This document shows, in pieces, positions 33,314-45,100 of a stretch of 64,000 nt of DNA. Where the stretch lies: the NCBI GenBank assembly GCA_963969365.1, contig OZ017755.1:744001-808000 (forward strand), given 5' to 3'. Made by a program: the position numbers and the translations under genes. Below the pieces are notes generated by a model. It made no database searches and was not told the origin of the DNA. It worked only from the letters and a program-made list of their open reading frames with translations. Origin of the DNA: Asterochloris sp. CNOR1. Its lineage: Eukaryota; Chlorophyta; Trebouxiophyceae; Trebouxiales; Trebouxiaceae. How positions within the stretch are numbered: position 1 is the first letter of the stretch; every line of letters begins with the position of its first letter.

Positions 33314-34097
33314 TGTGAACAGTGTGCCTTGGCTTTCCAGGCTGCTCGTGGAATCCTGGCAGTCTTGGTGGTGGCATCGCGTTTCTTGTCAGCACACTTG
33401 AACAGATTTCCTGCCTTCTCTTTGGAGAGACCCCCTCTCTAACAGCAGTGTGTGGCAAAGGCTTGCTAAGATATTGTGAGCAGACTGCTCAAGTCAAGGG
33501 AAGGGCTCTGTGAGCTGCAGAACACGTCATGGCAGCTGTGTATGCTCATGAAGACACGGCTGCAATGGGCCCCTCTGATTTGACAGTCCTGGCAGTCCAA
33601 ATGAAATTCCTTTAGATGTTTAAACCCTCTAAACTGTTGGCATGCAAAGTCTCAGCTGCCCCCAAGGGTGACACATGCCACAATCCCTGATGGTCCCAGT
33701 CAGACCCAGGGATCACAGCTTTAACCATTGCTGCAAAGCTTAATGATGCACTGAAAGGGGAATGCAGATATGACTGGCTCAGCCTACATAAGCAAGAGCA
33801 GATGACATTAACAGCTGTAGGAGGCAGGCACCTAATGACGCCTGGCAGGGCGGATCCTCCACAACTCGAAATGACTGCTCAGAGGTCTGATGGGTGTTGA
33901 TCTGGACATGCTGAGCGAAGGGTCAGGCAAGCGCCTTGACGCAAGCGCCCTGACGCAATTTTTGTAGGTGCGGCGTGGGCACTTTAAGGTGTGCCTCAAG
34001 CAAGGACTACATGGTCATGCAGGGTGCAGAACTGGCTGGCCCTGTGATCCAGTCAGGCAGCTTCTGGCACCCATTCTCAGTGGCACAAGCGGGCTGA
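33314..34097. other. Intergenic, nothing recognised
   Basis: Less coding-like than its surroundings and richer in A and T. No open frame with support, no RNA gene and no clear repeat. Confidence 0.5.
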
Positions 34098-35760
34098 CTA
34101 GTCACCAAGCCAGGTTGCAAACTCGTGAGATGTGCTGCTCATAGTGTGTCGACTTGAGCTGATGGCTGAATCAATGGCTGCCAGCATCTGCAGCAGAAGA
34201 GACTGAGGTGCTGCACACCTCTCAATCGCCACTGCCACAAGTGGCCCACTGTCAGATGAGCCTGCTGCACATACAATGTGGCCGCTTGCCTCCTTCCTAT
34301 GCACCACATCATCTGTCCTAAATTTCTTGTTAGCATCCCACTGTGATTCGAGGGACACCAGATACCACAGGCCGTTCTCAAAGGCCCCATCCTGATTGCC
34401 CGCTCCTTGACCCCTGAGTGGCACTTTGCAGCGCAGCAATCGTCTGCAACCGCCATGAAGCAGGTTCATCATCAGAGTGGCAGCGGCAGCACCTTGCTCA
34501 TGCCTCCTCGGCAGGTCAAGGGGCGCCAGATTTGACTTGACCTCGGCAAGGCAGCAAGTGCTACTGCTGGGCCTGCCTGAGTCAGCGTGCCCACTGCATC
34601 AGATACGAATGTTTGAATTTGCATGAGGGGAATCGTGTTCAGAATGAGCTTCCCATCCCTAGACCAGATGAACTTGAGAAGCCAAGTGCGGCTCAGCTTT
34701 GGCGTGCGCTGCTGCAGTTAGGGATGTTGAGCCATGCGGGCAGCTACTGAAGCACATGAGAGGGCCATTTGACTGAGGGTGCCTACAAGCCTGCATCCAT
34801 GATTTGAAAGGCACCTCAGCAGCTGCAACTGCAGAGGCATGCTGCAAGTGCAAGAAAAGTGCAGGCAGGACCAGGCAGCTTTGCGCATGGGCATGACACT
34901 GCAGCTGGCAGGCACTACTACACTGCGAAATGAGCCATTCTCAAAACTGGCGGAGCATGGCTTGTAGGACTTAGCACATCATGGATCCTATCTTTCCAGC
35001 AGGGCTGCAGCAGTGGAGGCAGCACCTGGCATGCATCTCTTCATTGTGTGCACAATGTGATGAAGCACAATCAGCAGCTCTTGTTGCCTTGGTCATGGGA
35101 TGTGCAATGCACCACAGCAGGAGAAGCCAGGTATGGTTCACCTCCACCCAGGTACTGACTCAAGTGTCCCAGCAGGGGCACTTGTGCTGGGTACCTGCCA
35201 TGCGTTGGGACGCAGCGGGTGCCTCAAGCGCGACATTGATGGCTGGCCCCTGGCCTCCTGCCTGAACAAGGAAGTCTGCCGGATGCCAGGCCAAGGCGCA
35301 CACACATGCGCTAGCATCTGCATATTGCTGCTAAAGTCATGTCTGCAGGCTGCACCTGGCAGGCTGCAGCTGCTGAGAGCAATGGGCTCAAGACTGCACG
35401 GGCTGTGTGCTGCTGGCATGCTGCTGAAGGCTGGGGAGCCAAGTTGACAGTGCCAGCCTGTTTCGCTGCAGGATTGGCCTGCAGAACAGCGGAGACAGCC
35501 CGCGGCTGAGGCTGTTGATTTGAGTGAAATGAGCAGCAGCGATGTACCTTTGCCACCACCCAGAAGTACTGTTGATGCTGCTGCTCCTCAGGCTCTGCTC
35601 TCTGCATGGCACCCATGCGCTTGATGATGCTGCATGATCTGGCAAGCACTGCGATAGGCACCGCTCCTGCAGTGCAGCTACTGTCCCAGGCTCACCTGCT
35701 TCGCCAGTATCTGGTTTTGTATCCCCCGACCCAGCCAGCACATTACAAACAAGCAACCTG
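34098..35760 (-). CDS. Weakly supported gene, unknown product
   Basis: The best block is the terminal exon from about 34450 (after a GGTTGCAG acceptor) to the stop at 34098. It encodes a compact, plausible sequence (ENGLWYLVSLESQWD, later GPLVAVAIERCAAPQSLLLQ). The same frame could instead start at ATG 34472 as a 124-residue single-exon protein. Possible upstream exons: about 35545-35663, encoding IIKRMGAMQRAEPEEQQHQQ and followed by a GTACAT donor, and about 35692-35750 (LAGSGDTKPDTGEA before GTGAGC). Joins were not resolved. No domain recognised. Confidence 0.35.
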
Positions 35761-36028
35761 TCAGCTTGCAGTCAGGCAGCCTCACAGGAAGAGATTGGCA
35801 GCTGCCGCATCGCAATCTGCTCGGATTATTTGAAGCTAGGTCTGGTACAGGTTAGAGAGGGAGGGAGCCTTCATTCCAGCTGCTCTGCGCAATCCGAGAG
35901 CCCGCCGGGCCGCCAGTTCGTGAAGCACTCACTGCTGACCCCAGAAGTCAGCATTTGCTGCCGGAGGATCTGCGGTGGCAGATCAAGTCTTGCTGAGCGC
36001 AGCTCTTATCCCCTGCTGCCAGCCAGCT

Positions 36029-36250
36029 ATGTATATGCAAGGGACCTTGATGGATCACAGGTCACAAGGCGTGCACAAGCACGACGGCGGCATGTTGCCT
36101 CTGAGTGGAGCTCAGGTTAGGCATCATCTGCAGATGTGGTCCTCTCTGCTCACAGTGCGTGGCTGTTGGCCAGCCAGGCGCTTTTGATCTCACATTGCTG
36201 CGCAGATGTGCTGCCAGTGCAGCAGATCGCTGCCTCTAAGCAGCAGGTAG

Positions 36251-36283
<33 letters not shown>

Positions 36284-38848
36284 CCTCAGCACAGGCACCA
36301 CTGTGCAGATGGCATCAGATCAGACAGATATCACACTGGAGTCAGATGCTGTGCCTGCAGATCATGGCCATGCGCCAGAGTTCAATGTCAGCACTTATGG
36401 GGTCTTCCCAAGCCCCAGCAGAAACTGCACGCCAGGAGCCTGTGAAAGCGTGTGTGCAATGTGGCACCACAAAGACGCCGCAGTGGCGAGAGGGGCCTGC
36501 TGGTGAGCACTTGCTCAGCTCAACCTTAGGCACCAGGCGAGCCATTGCCTGACTGAGTCGCAGGACTGCTGCACAGCTGAGGAGCGAGCCAGTGGGCCTG
36601 GGAGCAGTTGTGCTCGTGTCGAGCTGTGCTCAGGCTACCAGAATATGATCTGCTCTGCACACTGCAGTACCAGACAACTGCCACAGTTTCTGCACCTGGA
36701 CTGTACTGTAGCATTGAGTGTGGCAGATCAGAGGGCATTGTCTACTCTGCAAGGCCATGTGCGCCGCGCGATGCTTCCGGTGTCTGTTACAAAACCTCAT
36801 CTCCTGAAGAACAAGTTGTCCACGCCTGGTGCTGTTCAAGGGCTTGAGGCCAATTGATCAAGTGCGGTGTGCTCTGCAGGACCACGCACACTGTGCAATG
36901 CCTGCGGCGTCAAACTGAAGCGGCATGAGAAGGCACAGGCTGAGGGTAGGCGCAAGTCTGACGCTTCCCAGCATGCTCAGGTCAGTCACTGGCTTTAGCA
37001 GCAGCACATGGCAGCCCGCTTACTGCAGGCGAACTGCAGCGCGATGGTGCTGATCATGGGCTATGCATCAGCAGTGCTGATCCCCCACCTGCCGCATGCC
37101 TGTCTCAAGAACAACTCCTGCCACAAATGCTGACATGATCCTACTGCTGCGTGCAGGAGCCCACACCCCCCAGGCCTAAGCGCAAGGTGGGCACTTCATG
37201 CTGCTGCACATGCAATCAGCCTCTGCTCAAGGCGGACCGTCAACCAGCCACTTGTTCACACGGCGTACGCTCTCTTCCATGCCAGAACCCAAGCTGTTGG
37301 GACCTGCAGGCGGCAGTGAACTCAGGCTTCACCATGGAGCCCAAGGGCAGGGCAGCTGGCAAGCTCCAGGGTGCAGCAGCGCAGGGCGGCAACCAGTCAG
37401 AGGAGGTTAGCCCAACGCTACTCATGCAGAATCGTGCAAAATGCAACTCAGGAGTGCAGACACTACAGGGCAATTTGGGGAATGCCTCCCCCAGCAAACA
37501 GGCACTGCCAGCCCTATCGCCTGGTCTTCAAGGCAACACCCTGCAGTCAAGTGCCTCTCTTGCTGCAGGAAGGCTCGCAGCACAATTCTGACGCAGCTGA
37601 GGAGGACTCCTGGCCGCCTGAGCAGCGTGTGATGCCCCAGAGCCCGCTAGCAGCCAACGTGGGGCTAGAGTGTGCTGCAGCTGTGAACCTGATGTCTATG
37701 CGCATGCGAGAGGAGAAGCCCCTGCGTCGGGTTCGCAGTGCTGACTGTACACCCCAGGTGGGCCGCTGATGTGTGGGCGGTGGATGGTGGCAAGGTCAGC
37801 TTGTCAAATGGCCAAGCAACACATCGGGGTCTTCTGCAAGACCGTCTCACATGGGCTGCTAGGCCCCAGCTGGTCCAAATGGCGGTCTGCCTTGCCGAAC
37901 CCTGAGCGTGTAGTGCAGAACACGGCGCTGAACGTTCTGACAATTGGGTGCTGAGAGTCTGGTGCTGCTTTGTGCAGCGCTGCATGTCCAGGACTGCAGG
38001 CCCCAGCATCCCAGAGCAAATAATTTAGCGATGAAGTGAATAATTTAGTTTGCTAGCATCCAGGCAAAAGCAGCTGAATGGAAGCTGCAGGAAAGTGCTG
38101 AGCCACATGATGACTGCAGGCGCTCCAGCCAGGCTCCAAGTCCGCTCGGCACTCTGGGGGAGGTGCCGCAGAGAAGGCAGTCCCGGCGGTGCCCCCCTTC
38201 AGGGCCAGCAACAGGGGAGCTGTACTGCCAGCAGACCTGCAGGCAGAGCTGAGCACGCTGGAGCATGAGTTTGAGGAGGCAACCAGGGCGGCAGCAGCAC
38301 AGCATGCTGCTATCAACGCTGTTGCCAATGTAAGCCTACCAGTTGGGCTTGTGCTGACACTGTTTATAGTCAGGCTCAGACTGTTTTGCACAAGTTGGAG
38401 TTGTCAGGCCACAGTTTCCTGAGCTGCATAACTGCCTAGAGGGCAGCAGGGAAGTGAGATTGCCTGTTGTCTGTTATGCCTGTGCTGTGCCGCCAACTGC
38501 TTGTGGCAGCAGTGCGTCAGGCTGGCAGCAATGCTGTCGCCGCACTGAGTCTACATGCTGGCTCTTGCACCTGTGTTTGTGCTTGGAAGGACAGGACTCT
38601 TGCCAGCTGAGGCTGCCTGCTGATTGTTCTTGTTGTTGTTCAGAGACAACACCACTTAACTGGTCTGAACAAGCACACAACCAGTACCCTCACCCAGTCC
38701 TGTGCTGCAGATCCTGGCCATCAAGAGCAACACCATGAGGGCGCTGACGGAGCACCTCAAAAGTGTAAGCGTCTGCCTGCATCAGTTTGAGAAAGAGCAT
38801 GGTCTGGAGCCTCTGGAGCCCAGCGCAAAGCGACTGCGGACAGGATGA
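36029..38848 (+). CDS. GATA-type zinc finger transcription factor
   Basis: DNA-binding regulator with one GATA finger of plant type (C-x2-C-x18-C-x2-C). The finger is split between exons: CVQCGTTKTPQWREGPAG at the end of exon 2 and PRTLCNACGVKLKRHEK in exon 3. Exons: 36029-36115, 36223-36502, 36880-36980, 37157-37186, 37310-37405, 37569-37757, 38120-38329, 38711-38848; every junction keeps frame, giving 376 residues. Before the finger is a ten-Pro tract coded by a 31-base C run. After it come a basic patch (PPRPKRK, a likely nuclear signal), an acidic stretch, and an amphipathic helix (LPADLQAELSTLEHEFEEAT) continued in the last exon, probably for dimerisation. The start ATG is tentative (36035 and 36050 also fit). 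Target genes cannot be told. Confidence 0.9.
36251..36281 (+). repeat. 31-base poly(C) run inside coding exon
   Basis: Uninterrupted C tract coding for poly-Pro. It is likely to be length-unstable and hard to sequence; its length sets the frame of the downstream zinc finger. The complementary G run could form a quadruplex. Confidence 0.95.
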
Positions 38849-39191
38849 GGGCCGCAGACATGGACTGTTGTGACTTTGAAAACAACACTCAAGGATCCAC
38901 TCCATTGTTGATGACAGCACCTCCCCACGCGGGCACATTGAGCATTGTCACTTTGACTGTACTTTGCGCTCTTTCATATGAAGCCCAGTTCTTGGCTATT
39001 GTCTTCATGCTAGCAAGGCAACACTTGCGCAGAACAAGTATACCAGCAGACTTTGCAACATTCACCACAAGCAGTCCTTGCCTGTAGCCAGGACTGCCAA
39101 TGTGACATTCATGGAGAGGCGCCCTTGAGAGCACTCCTGCTGGTAGCTGACTTGAGTCGAACTTTAAAGAAGAAGGAGCTTGGTAACCGTG
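38849..39191. other. Convergent 3' flanks of GATA and U-box genes
   Basis: A 343-bp gap between opposite stop codons; no gene or RNA seen. It contains an imperfect direct repeat, GGTAACCGTG-TTAACCGTG, near 39182. Confidence 0.5.
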
Positions 39192-42100
39192 TTAACCGTG
39201 ACGAAGACCTGCCACTGTTGCCTTGACTGCACGATTTGGCACTATAGTAGTGGTGGTGAGGGTCAAGCCTGTCATTGGAGACACAGGGTTGCGGCTGAGC
39301 CACTCCCTCAGTGCAGATGACTCGTAGGTATGCCCATCCTCTGCCAGCAGCACAGGATCAACAAACAGCTCCTGCAGCAAGCAGGCCTCACGTCAGACAG
39401 CGACGTACCTGTTGCAGGTCAAATAGCGGGCCAAATATTAGAACACTTGACTCAACCATACGTGCATGGCACAAGAATGCAATGACGAGCAAATGCTGCT
39501 GGATAGTCAGGTGAAACACCCAGCACTCACCATGGTGATGGGGCAGCAGAAGTCGTCCAGATTGAGCTCTGAGTCTGCTGCAGCTGCCCCTGCCTGCTGA
39601 TGCAGAGGCACAGAGGCATGGACATTGCTTGGCGCGGGGCTGCCGCTGGCGGGGGCAGCCTCCTGCCTGGGTTGCTGCATCTCTCTGGGCACCGGTGGCG
39701 GTGGCTCAGCAGACCACCCTGCCCCCTTTCTGGGGCGCGGCTTGGGCTTGGGCTTGCTGAGGGGCAGCTCCCCCATCTGCAACGACGTGGCGCCCATGGC
39801 CACAGCAGCAGCAGGGACCGCCACTGGGGCAGGGGCAGGCGCAGCCCCTGCTGCTGCTGCTGCCGACGGTCCCCGCACTATCCCCCTGCCCCCTGGTGCC
39901 CAAGCTGGGGATGCAGCAGCACCCACTGTCACAGATCTGCCTGGCCATGGCTGGCCCTGACCCTGCCCCTGCCCTCTGCCACCGCTGTCACCCTGGCCTC
40001 TGCGGCCGCGCCAAGGCTCCACAGCCTGTCCTGCTGCCGCAGCCACAGAGCTTTCAGAACTGCATGCCCATGCCAAACCTGCCTGTGATGGGCCTGCTTC
40101 AGAGTAGAGCTTGCTGCTGCTGCCCTCACGTACAGCCGCACGTATGCTGTCTGCCTGCAGGTGGACTGGGCTGGGCCCTGCCCCACGGTTCTTGCGCGGC
40201 CTGGGCTTCACAGATTGGAAAGGCTGCTGGGGCTCCTCCAGCAGCTGCTGTGCTACACAGTCAGTGTGGCTTGAAGAGGCAGCTGCCTCCTCCATCGGAA
40301 GCTGCGCCCTGGCGACTGAGGCATGCCCATTGCCTCGCGTGAAGCTATCTGCCCTGCCTGCCTGGGCAGGCACCTCCCCTGTCTGAGGGCGAGCGCCGTG
40401 CCGCCCATTGGCGTGCTGCTGCAGGGGCCCATCCTGCACAAGCAAATGGACTCTCAGAGTCAGCAACTGGGAGGTTGACTGTGCACTGCCTGCCACTTGC
40501 AGTGCTCAAGATGAGGCAGCATGCCTCATGCACACAGCTGGCAACAAGATCAAGCACAGGACGGATGCAAACAGACAGCACTCACCACTGCCGCACCATC
40601 AAAGCCAGGAGGCTTGGGCTTGCTGATTGCTCCTTGCATGCGGGGGGTGGGCTGCATGGGCAATGGGCCAAATGATATGAGATGGCAATCTGTGATGCAT
40701 GGCACTGCCCTCTAGGCCCCTTTGCCAGCAGCATGCTGCTGCTGCAACCAAAACATCGGTGCCAGAAATGACGTTGTGTCTTCACATACATCAAGCTCAC
40801 TTTCTCAAGGTGCAGCGCGCCTGCAGGCAGCCAGCCGCTGCCGACTGTTGCCGGGCCAGGCCCCAGTGACTGAGCTGCAGCCACCTCGCGTGCCTGAGCT
40901 GAGGCAGACATGTCAGCAGCTGCCTTGCTGGTTGCTGCTTGCATGCGGGGGGTTGGCTGCATGGGCAACAGAGAGAATGATTTGAGATGGCATTCTATGA
41001 TGCATGACATTGCCCTTAAGCCCCTTTGCCAGCAGTAGGCAGCTGCTGCAACCAAAACACCGATGCCAGAGATGGTGTGCCTTTAAATACATTACGCTCA
41101 CTTTCTGGGGGTGCAGCGCGCCTGCAGGCGGCCAGCCGCCGCCGCCTACTGCTGGGCCAGGCCCCAGTGACTGAGCTGCAGCCACCTCGCGCGCCTGAGC
41201 TGAGGCAGACATGGCAGCTGCTGCCGCCCCAGCTTCATCCCCGCCAGACTGCCGCCTGCCCGCCTTGGGAGTGTCTGCAATGGGGCCCTGCTGCACTGGC
41301 GGGGGAGTCTTCACAGCAACCACGGGTGGCTGCTGGGGGACCACTGGCGAGGCCGTGGCTTGCAGCTGCTGCTGGGCTGCAGGGGCAGCCCTGCCAGTGC
41401 ACGGCGTGGCAGGGGCCGCAGGCTTTGCAGCTGTCGCAGACTGCTGCTGATGCGCAGCGGGGGCAGCCTTGGCAGCTGCCTCAGCAGGCTGCTCATGGAC
41501 TGGCTGCGCAGGCTTGCCGCCACCACCCTGCTTGGCAGGCGGGGTGCCATTGGCAGCACTCTGCACCTGCGCAGCCCTGGCAGCGCCCTCAGAGGCCTGC
41601 TGCTGAACCGCCAAGCTGCTCTTGCCATTGCTGGGCTTGGCTGTAGCATTGCTGACGACGTTTGCACCCTTTGTCTGCCTGCTGTCAGCCTTGTCCCCGC
41701 CAGGCAAGCCCTGCCTTGCAGCAGCAGGGTCAGCCTGAGCCGGCTGAGCAGCCTTGGCTGCAGCATGCTGACCCTGCTTTGCAGCGGGAGACTCAGCATT
41801 GGCAGCAACAGGCTCCTCCTCCGGCAGAGCTGCCAGGGGCTCCGCCCTGGCTGCTGCTCGCCCCTTTGTCTGACCCTGCTTCTTGGTGCGCCTGTCAGCC
41901 TGAACAGGAGCCACCTTGGGCTCCCTGCTGACTGGCACCTCAGCTGCAGGGGACCCCGCTACAGCAGAAGGCTCTGGCGCCTTTGGCACAGGTGCATCTG
42001 GTGCTGGTGCTGGCGCCTGCTGCTCTGGGCTGAGTTTGAGTGCCTTGGGCTCTGGGGCCTTGAGTGCTGGCACCTGCTGCTGCTTCTTTGCACTGGGCTT

Positions 42101-45100
42101 AGGCGTTTCAGCCTGAAGTGCCTTTAAAAGGGTGGCAGCCACGTCAGCCTTGATGGTCTGCGCGCTCAGAGCCGCGTTGGGGCCCTGCGGCATAACTACA
42201 ATGGGGACAGCATGGGCAGCCTCAGCTGCTGGCGAGGCGGGTGATTTGCCTGGTGCTGCAGCAGGCGCAGCCTGCTGTGCGGAAGCGTGCTGAGCCCTGT
42301 GTTGAGCAAACTGTGCCTGCTGCTGTCTGAAGGCCTCCTCCTCCTGCCTCTGCTGCTGCTGCTTTTTAGTGAGCTTCTTAAGGAGTCGCTCGTATGCGGC
42401 TCCCTTGGAGGCTGGCTCCACCTGCAGCGGCGTGTCCCGATTTGCAGACAGTTGAGTCTTGCACTGGGAGAAACAAGGCCACAGGGCAGGATGCATCAAT
42501 TCTGTTGGTGCTGCAATGCCAAGACTATGTGTCATGCGCAGTGTAGAAGCAAAGCGAGGTTTGGCGAATTCTTCTGGCAGAGCAACGCCACCTGCAGTGA
42601 GACACCAGCGCAGCGTACAAGGGGCAGAGTGCCAGAGTCACACTGAGGGTTCCATGCTCAGCAGCAACGTGCTCAGCTGCAAAAGCCCTTACCTGTGGTG
42701 CCAAAGTTACCGCGGGAGCAGCTGGAGCTGGTGCAGCAGCTGGCGCAGCCTCAATCTGGCTTGGTGCAGCCACAGGCTCTGTGCCTGCATGGGCAGTCAC
42801 GGCCTGCCTGCCAGCCTGGGCAGCTGCACCTGCACCTGCTTTGGCGCCAAACAGCTGGGTGCTCAGTGGGCCACAGGGATCCTCGGCCCTGAAGTTCCAC
42901 TGCCGGGGAGCGTCCTGCACCAACCTCTTCGCCTGCTTAGCTTGACTGACTTCCACGGCTGTGAGGGACCTCTGCAGGATCTGAAGACGTCTGCATGCAC
43001 CAATGACACAAGCTTGGCCGGCAGGGCCAGATGTTGACTTGTGAACGTTACCAGCTGCCAGCAAACACACGCACGGCAGAAGGCGCTGCAGAGTCCGCAG
43101 ATTTTCTGACAGTGCAGTGGGCAAGCTTGATTTGAGAACCTGCTGCTGGCATCGCTGACACTCTGTGACAGCTGCTGCTTGTCACATGTGCCACTGACAG
43201 AGCAAGGCGCTTGCCCAGGCGTAAGCCGCCACATGCGCAAAGAGCGACCACCATGCTGTTGACTTCCATATGCCACAGCTGCTGCTACCCATGAGAGCCC
43301 ATCAGGACATGCTGCTGGGGTTTGCAGGAAGAGATGTAGATGCCGACCTGTCAGCCACAGCTTGCAGATGTGCCGCATCCCCCGTGAGTGCCTCCAGGAG
43401 CTGGTAGGCCAAGGCAGCAGCCGTGTCATCTGTGGAGCAGGCCAGCCACGCCGCAATCCTACACAGAGAGGGGGGCCAGAGTCAGGCTTGAGAAAGGGGC
43501 GGCCCACACATTGTTTGCGGAGTTTTGAGTGGGCATCCTGCAGGAAGCACATGAAGCAGAGCAAAGTGAGCACCGTCTTCACACTGCCAATGTTCCACAC
43601 AGCAGGACACACAGAAACATGCAGAGCCTTCTGCAATGGCAGATGGGTCACTGAACAGCAGCAATGCTGCTGTGGGAGCTCACAGCATGCAATGCAGTGT
43701 CAGGCATCACACAGGTCCAAATCACAACTTGTGAAAGCCAATAGGGCAGCCTGTGGCCTGACATGTCCCAGGGGCCAGCCATGACGTGAAGTGAGCAAAC
43801 AGGTGCGCCTCCGTGCTGACAGGGTGCTGAGAAGCTTCAGTGTGCAAGGACTACCAATGTGAGGTGGTGTAGAAGCGGCACTTGCGCTGCACAGACATAC
43901 AGTCATCACTCTGCTGTGCTGGCTGCAGCCTGATTGCGGGAGTTCCTTGGGGATTGCTGACAGCACACAGCAGCAGGAGCATTGACGCCAGCTCACCTGC
44001 GCTCATTGGGTGGGCACGGGGTCAGCCTGGAGGCTGCGTCCATGAGCATTATGGCCTGCTTGCTCATGTTGTCTGTTTGGCTCAGGTCATTCACGCTGAC
44101 AGTGCCCAGCAGCAGCATCTTGAGCTCCAGCAGCTGCTGCCGCGGCAGCCTCAGCTCAGGCGGCCACAGCCTGCCCTCTGGTCCAACCTCAGGCTTCATC
44201 GTCTGCTGCCACGCCAAGGCGGCAAACAAGGACGTGACATCCCTAAGGGTAAGAGGAGGCCGGGCGCCCGGTGGCAGCTGCCAGATCTGTCCGCCCGTCA
44301 TGTTCCTGTAGGGGTCCGTGGTTGGCTGGGCGCCCAGCTTGGCGGTCTCTGTGTGGTCTCGCTCCACCCGTGCTGAGCTATACATGCTCTGCTGCATCTG
44401 CAGGGCCTGGATCCAGCCTGGGGGCATCGACTCAGGCCAGCGCCTGACCAATTTGGCCAGCCTGGAGCGGACAGGGTTCAGCAGCGTGTCCCTGTCAATT
44501 GCTGCGGTGTGCCAGGCCTCCAGCACGGCCATGCTCGTCAGCCCCCCCATGCACAGCCAATGCTCGATGGCATGGGCCAGCACCAGAAGGTGCTCCCACT
44601 GCTGCGCCCGCGTGGGGGGCGCAGCTGCTGGGGGCAGCGAGCCAGGCTCCACGGTGCAGTCTGCCAGCGCATAAGCGCGCAGCAGGTCCTGGCTCTGCAG
44701 CCTCATTGGAGGCTGCTCGCCTGAAGTGTTCAGCTGTGCAAGCAGGGCCCCCTCAGGGTCTGGAAGCCCTACAGAGGTCTCAGGCTTGGCAAAGCCAGCA
44801 GGTGGCATCGGCGTGAACAGCGGGACGCCAGACCTCAGCCTCTGCTCCCACCCCTGCTCCAAGCTGCTGATGCTGTCCAGAACCTCTGCCAGCCTCTGCT
44901 GCTTGGCGAGGGCTGTGGTCAGCGGCCTGACATGCAGGGGCAGTGCCGATGGAGGGTCCCTTCCCAGCTGCTCCACCCATATGCGCTGCTCCGCTGGCAT
45001 GTCAGAGCCTTTGGCCCAGGCAGGGATCTTAGTGGCTGAGGTTGGCGGGTCAGGGACTCTCCTGGCTGCATCAATTATCTGTGTGTGCACGCCAGCCCCT

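Noticed and set aside
41360-42127. 255-codon plus frame opposite the U-box gene
   Set aside because: Antisense of the Ala/Gln/Pro-rich exon; Leu/Arg/Cys-rich shadow with no motif.
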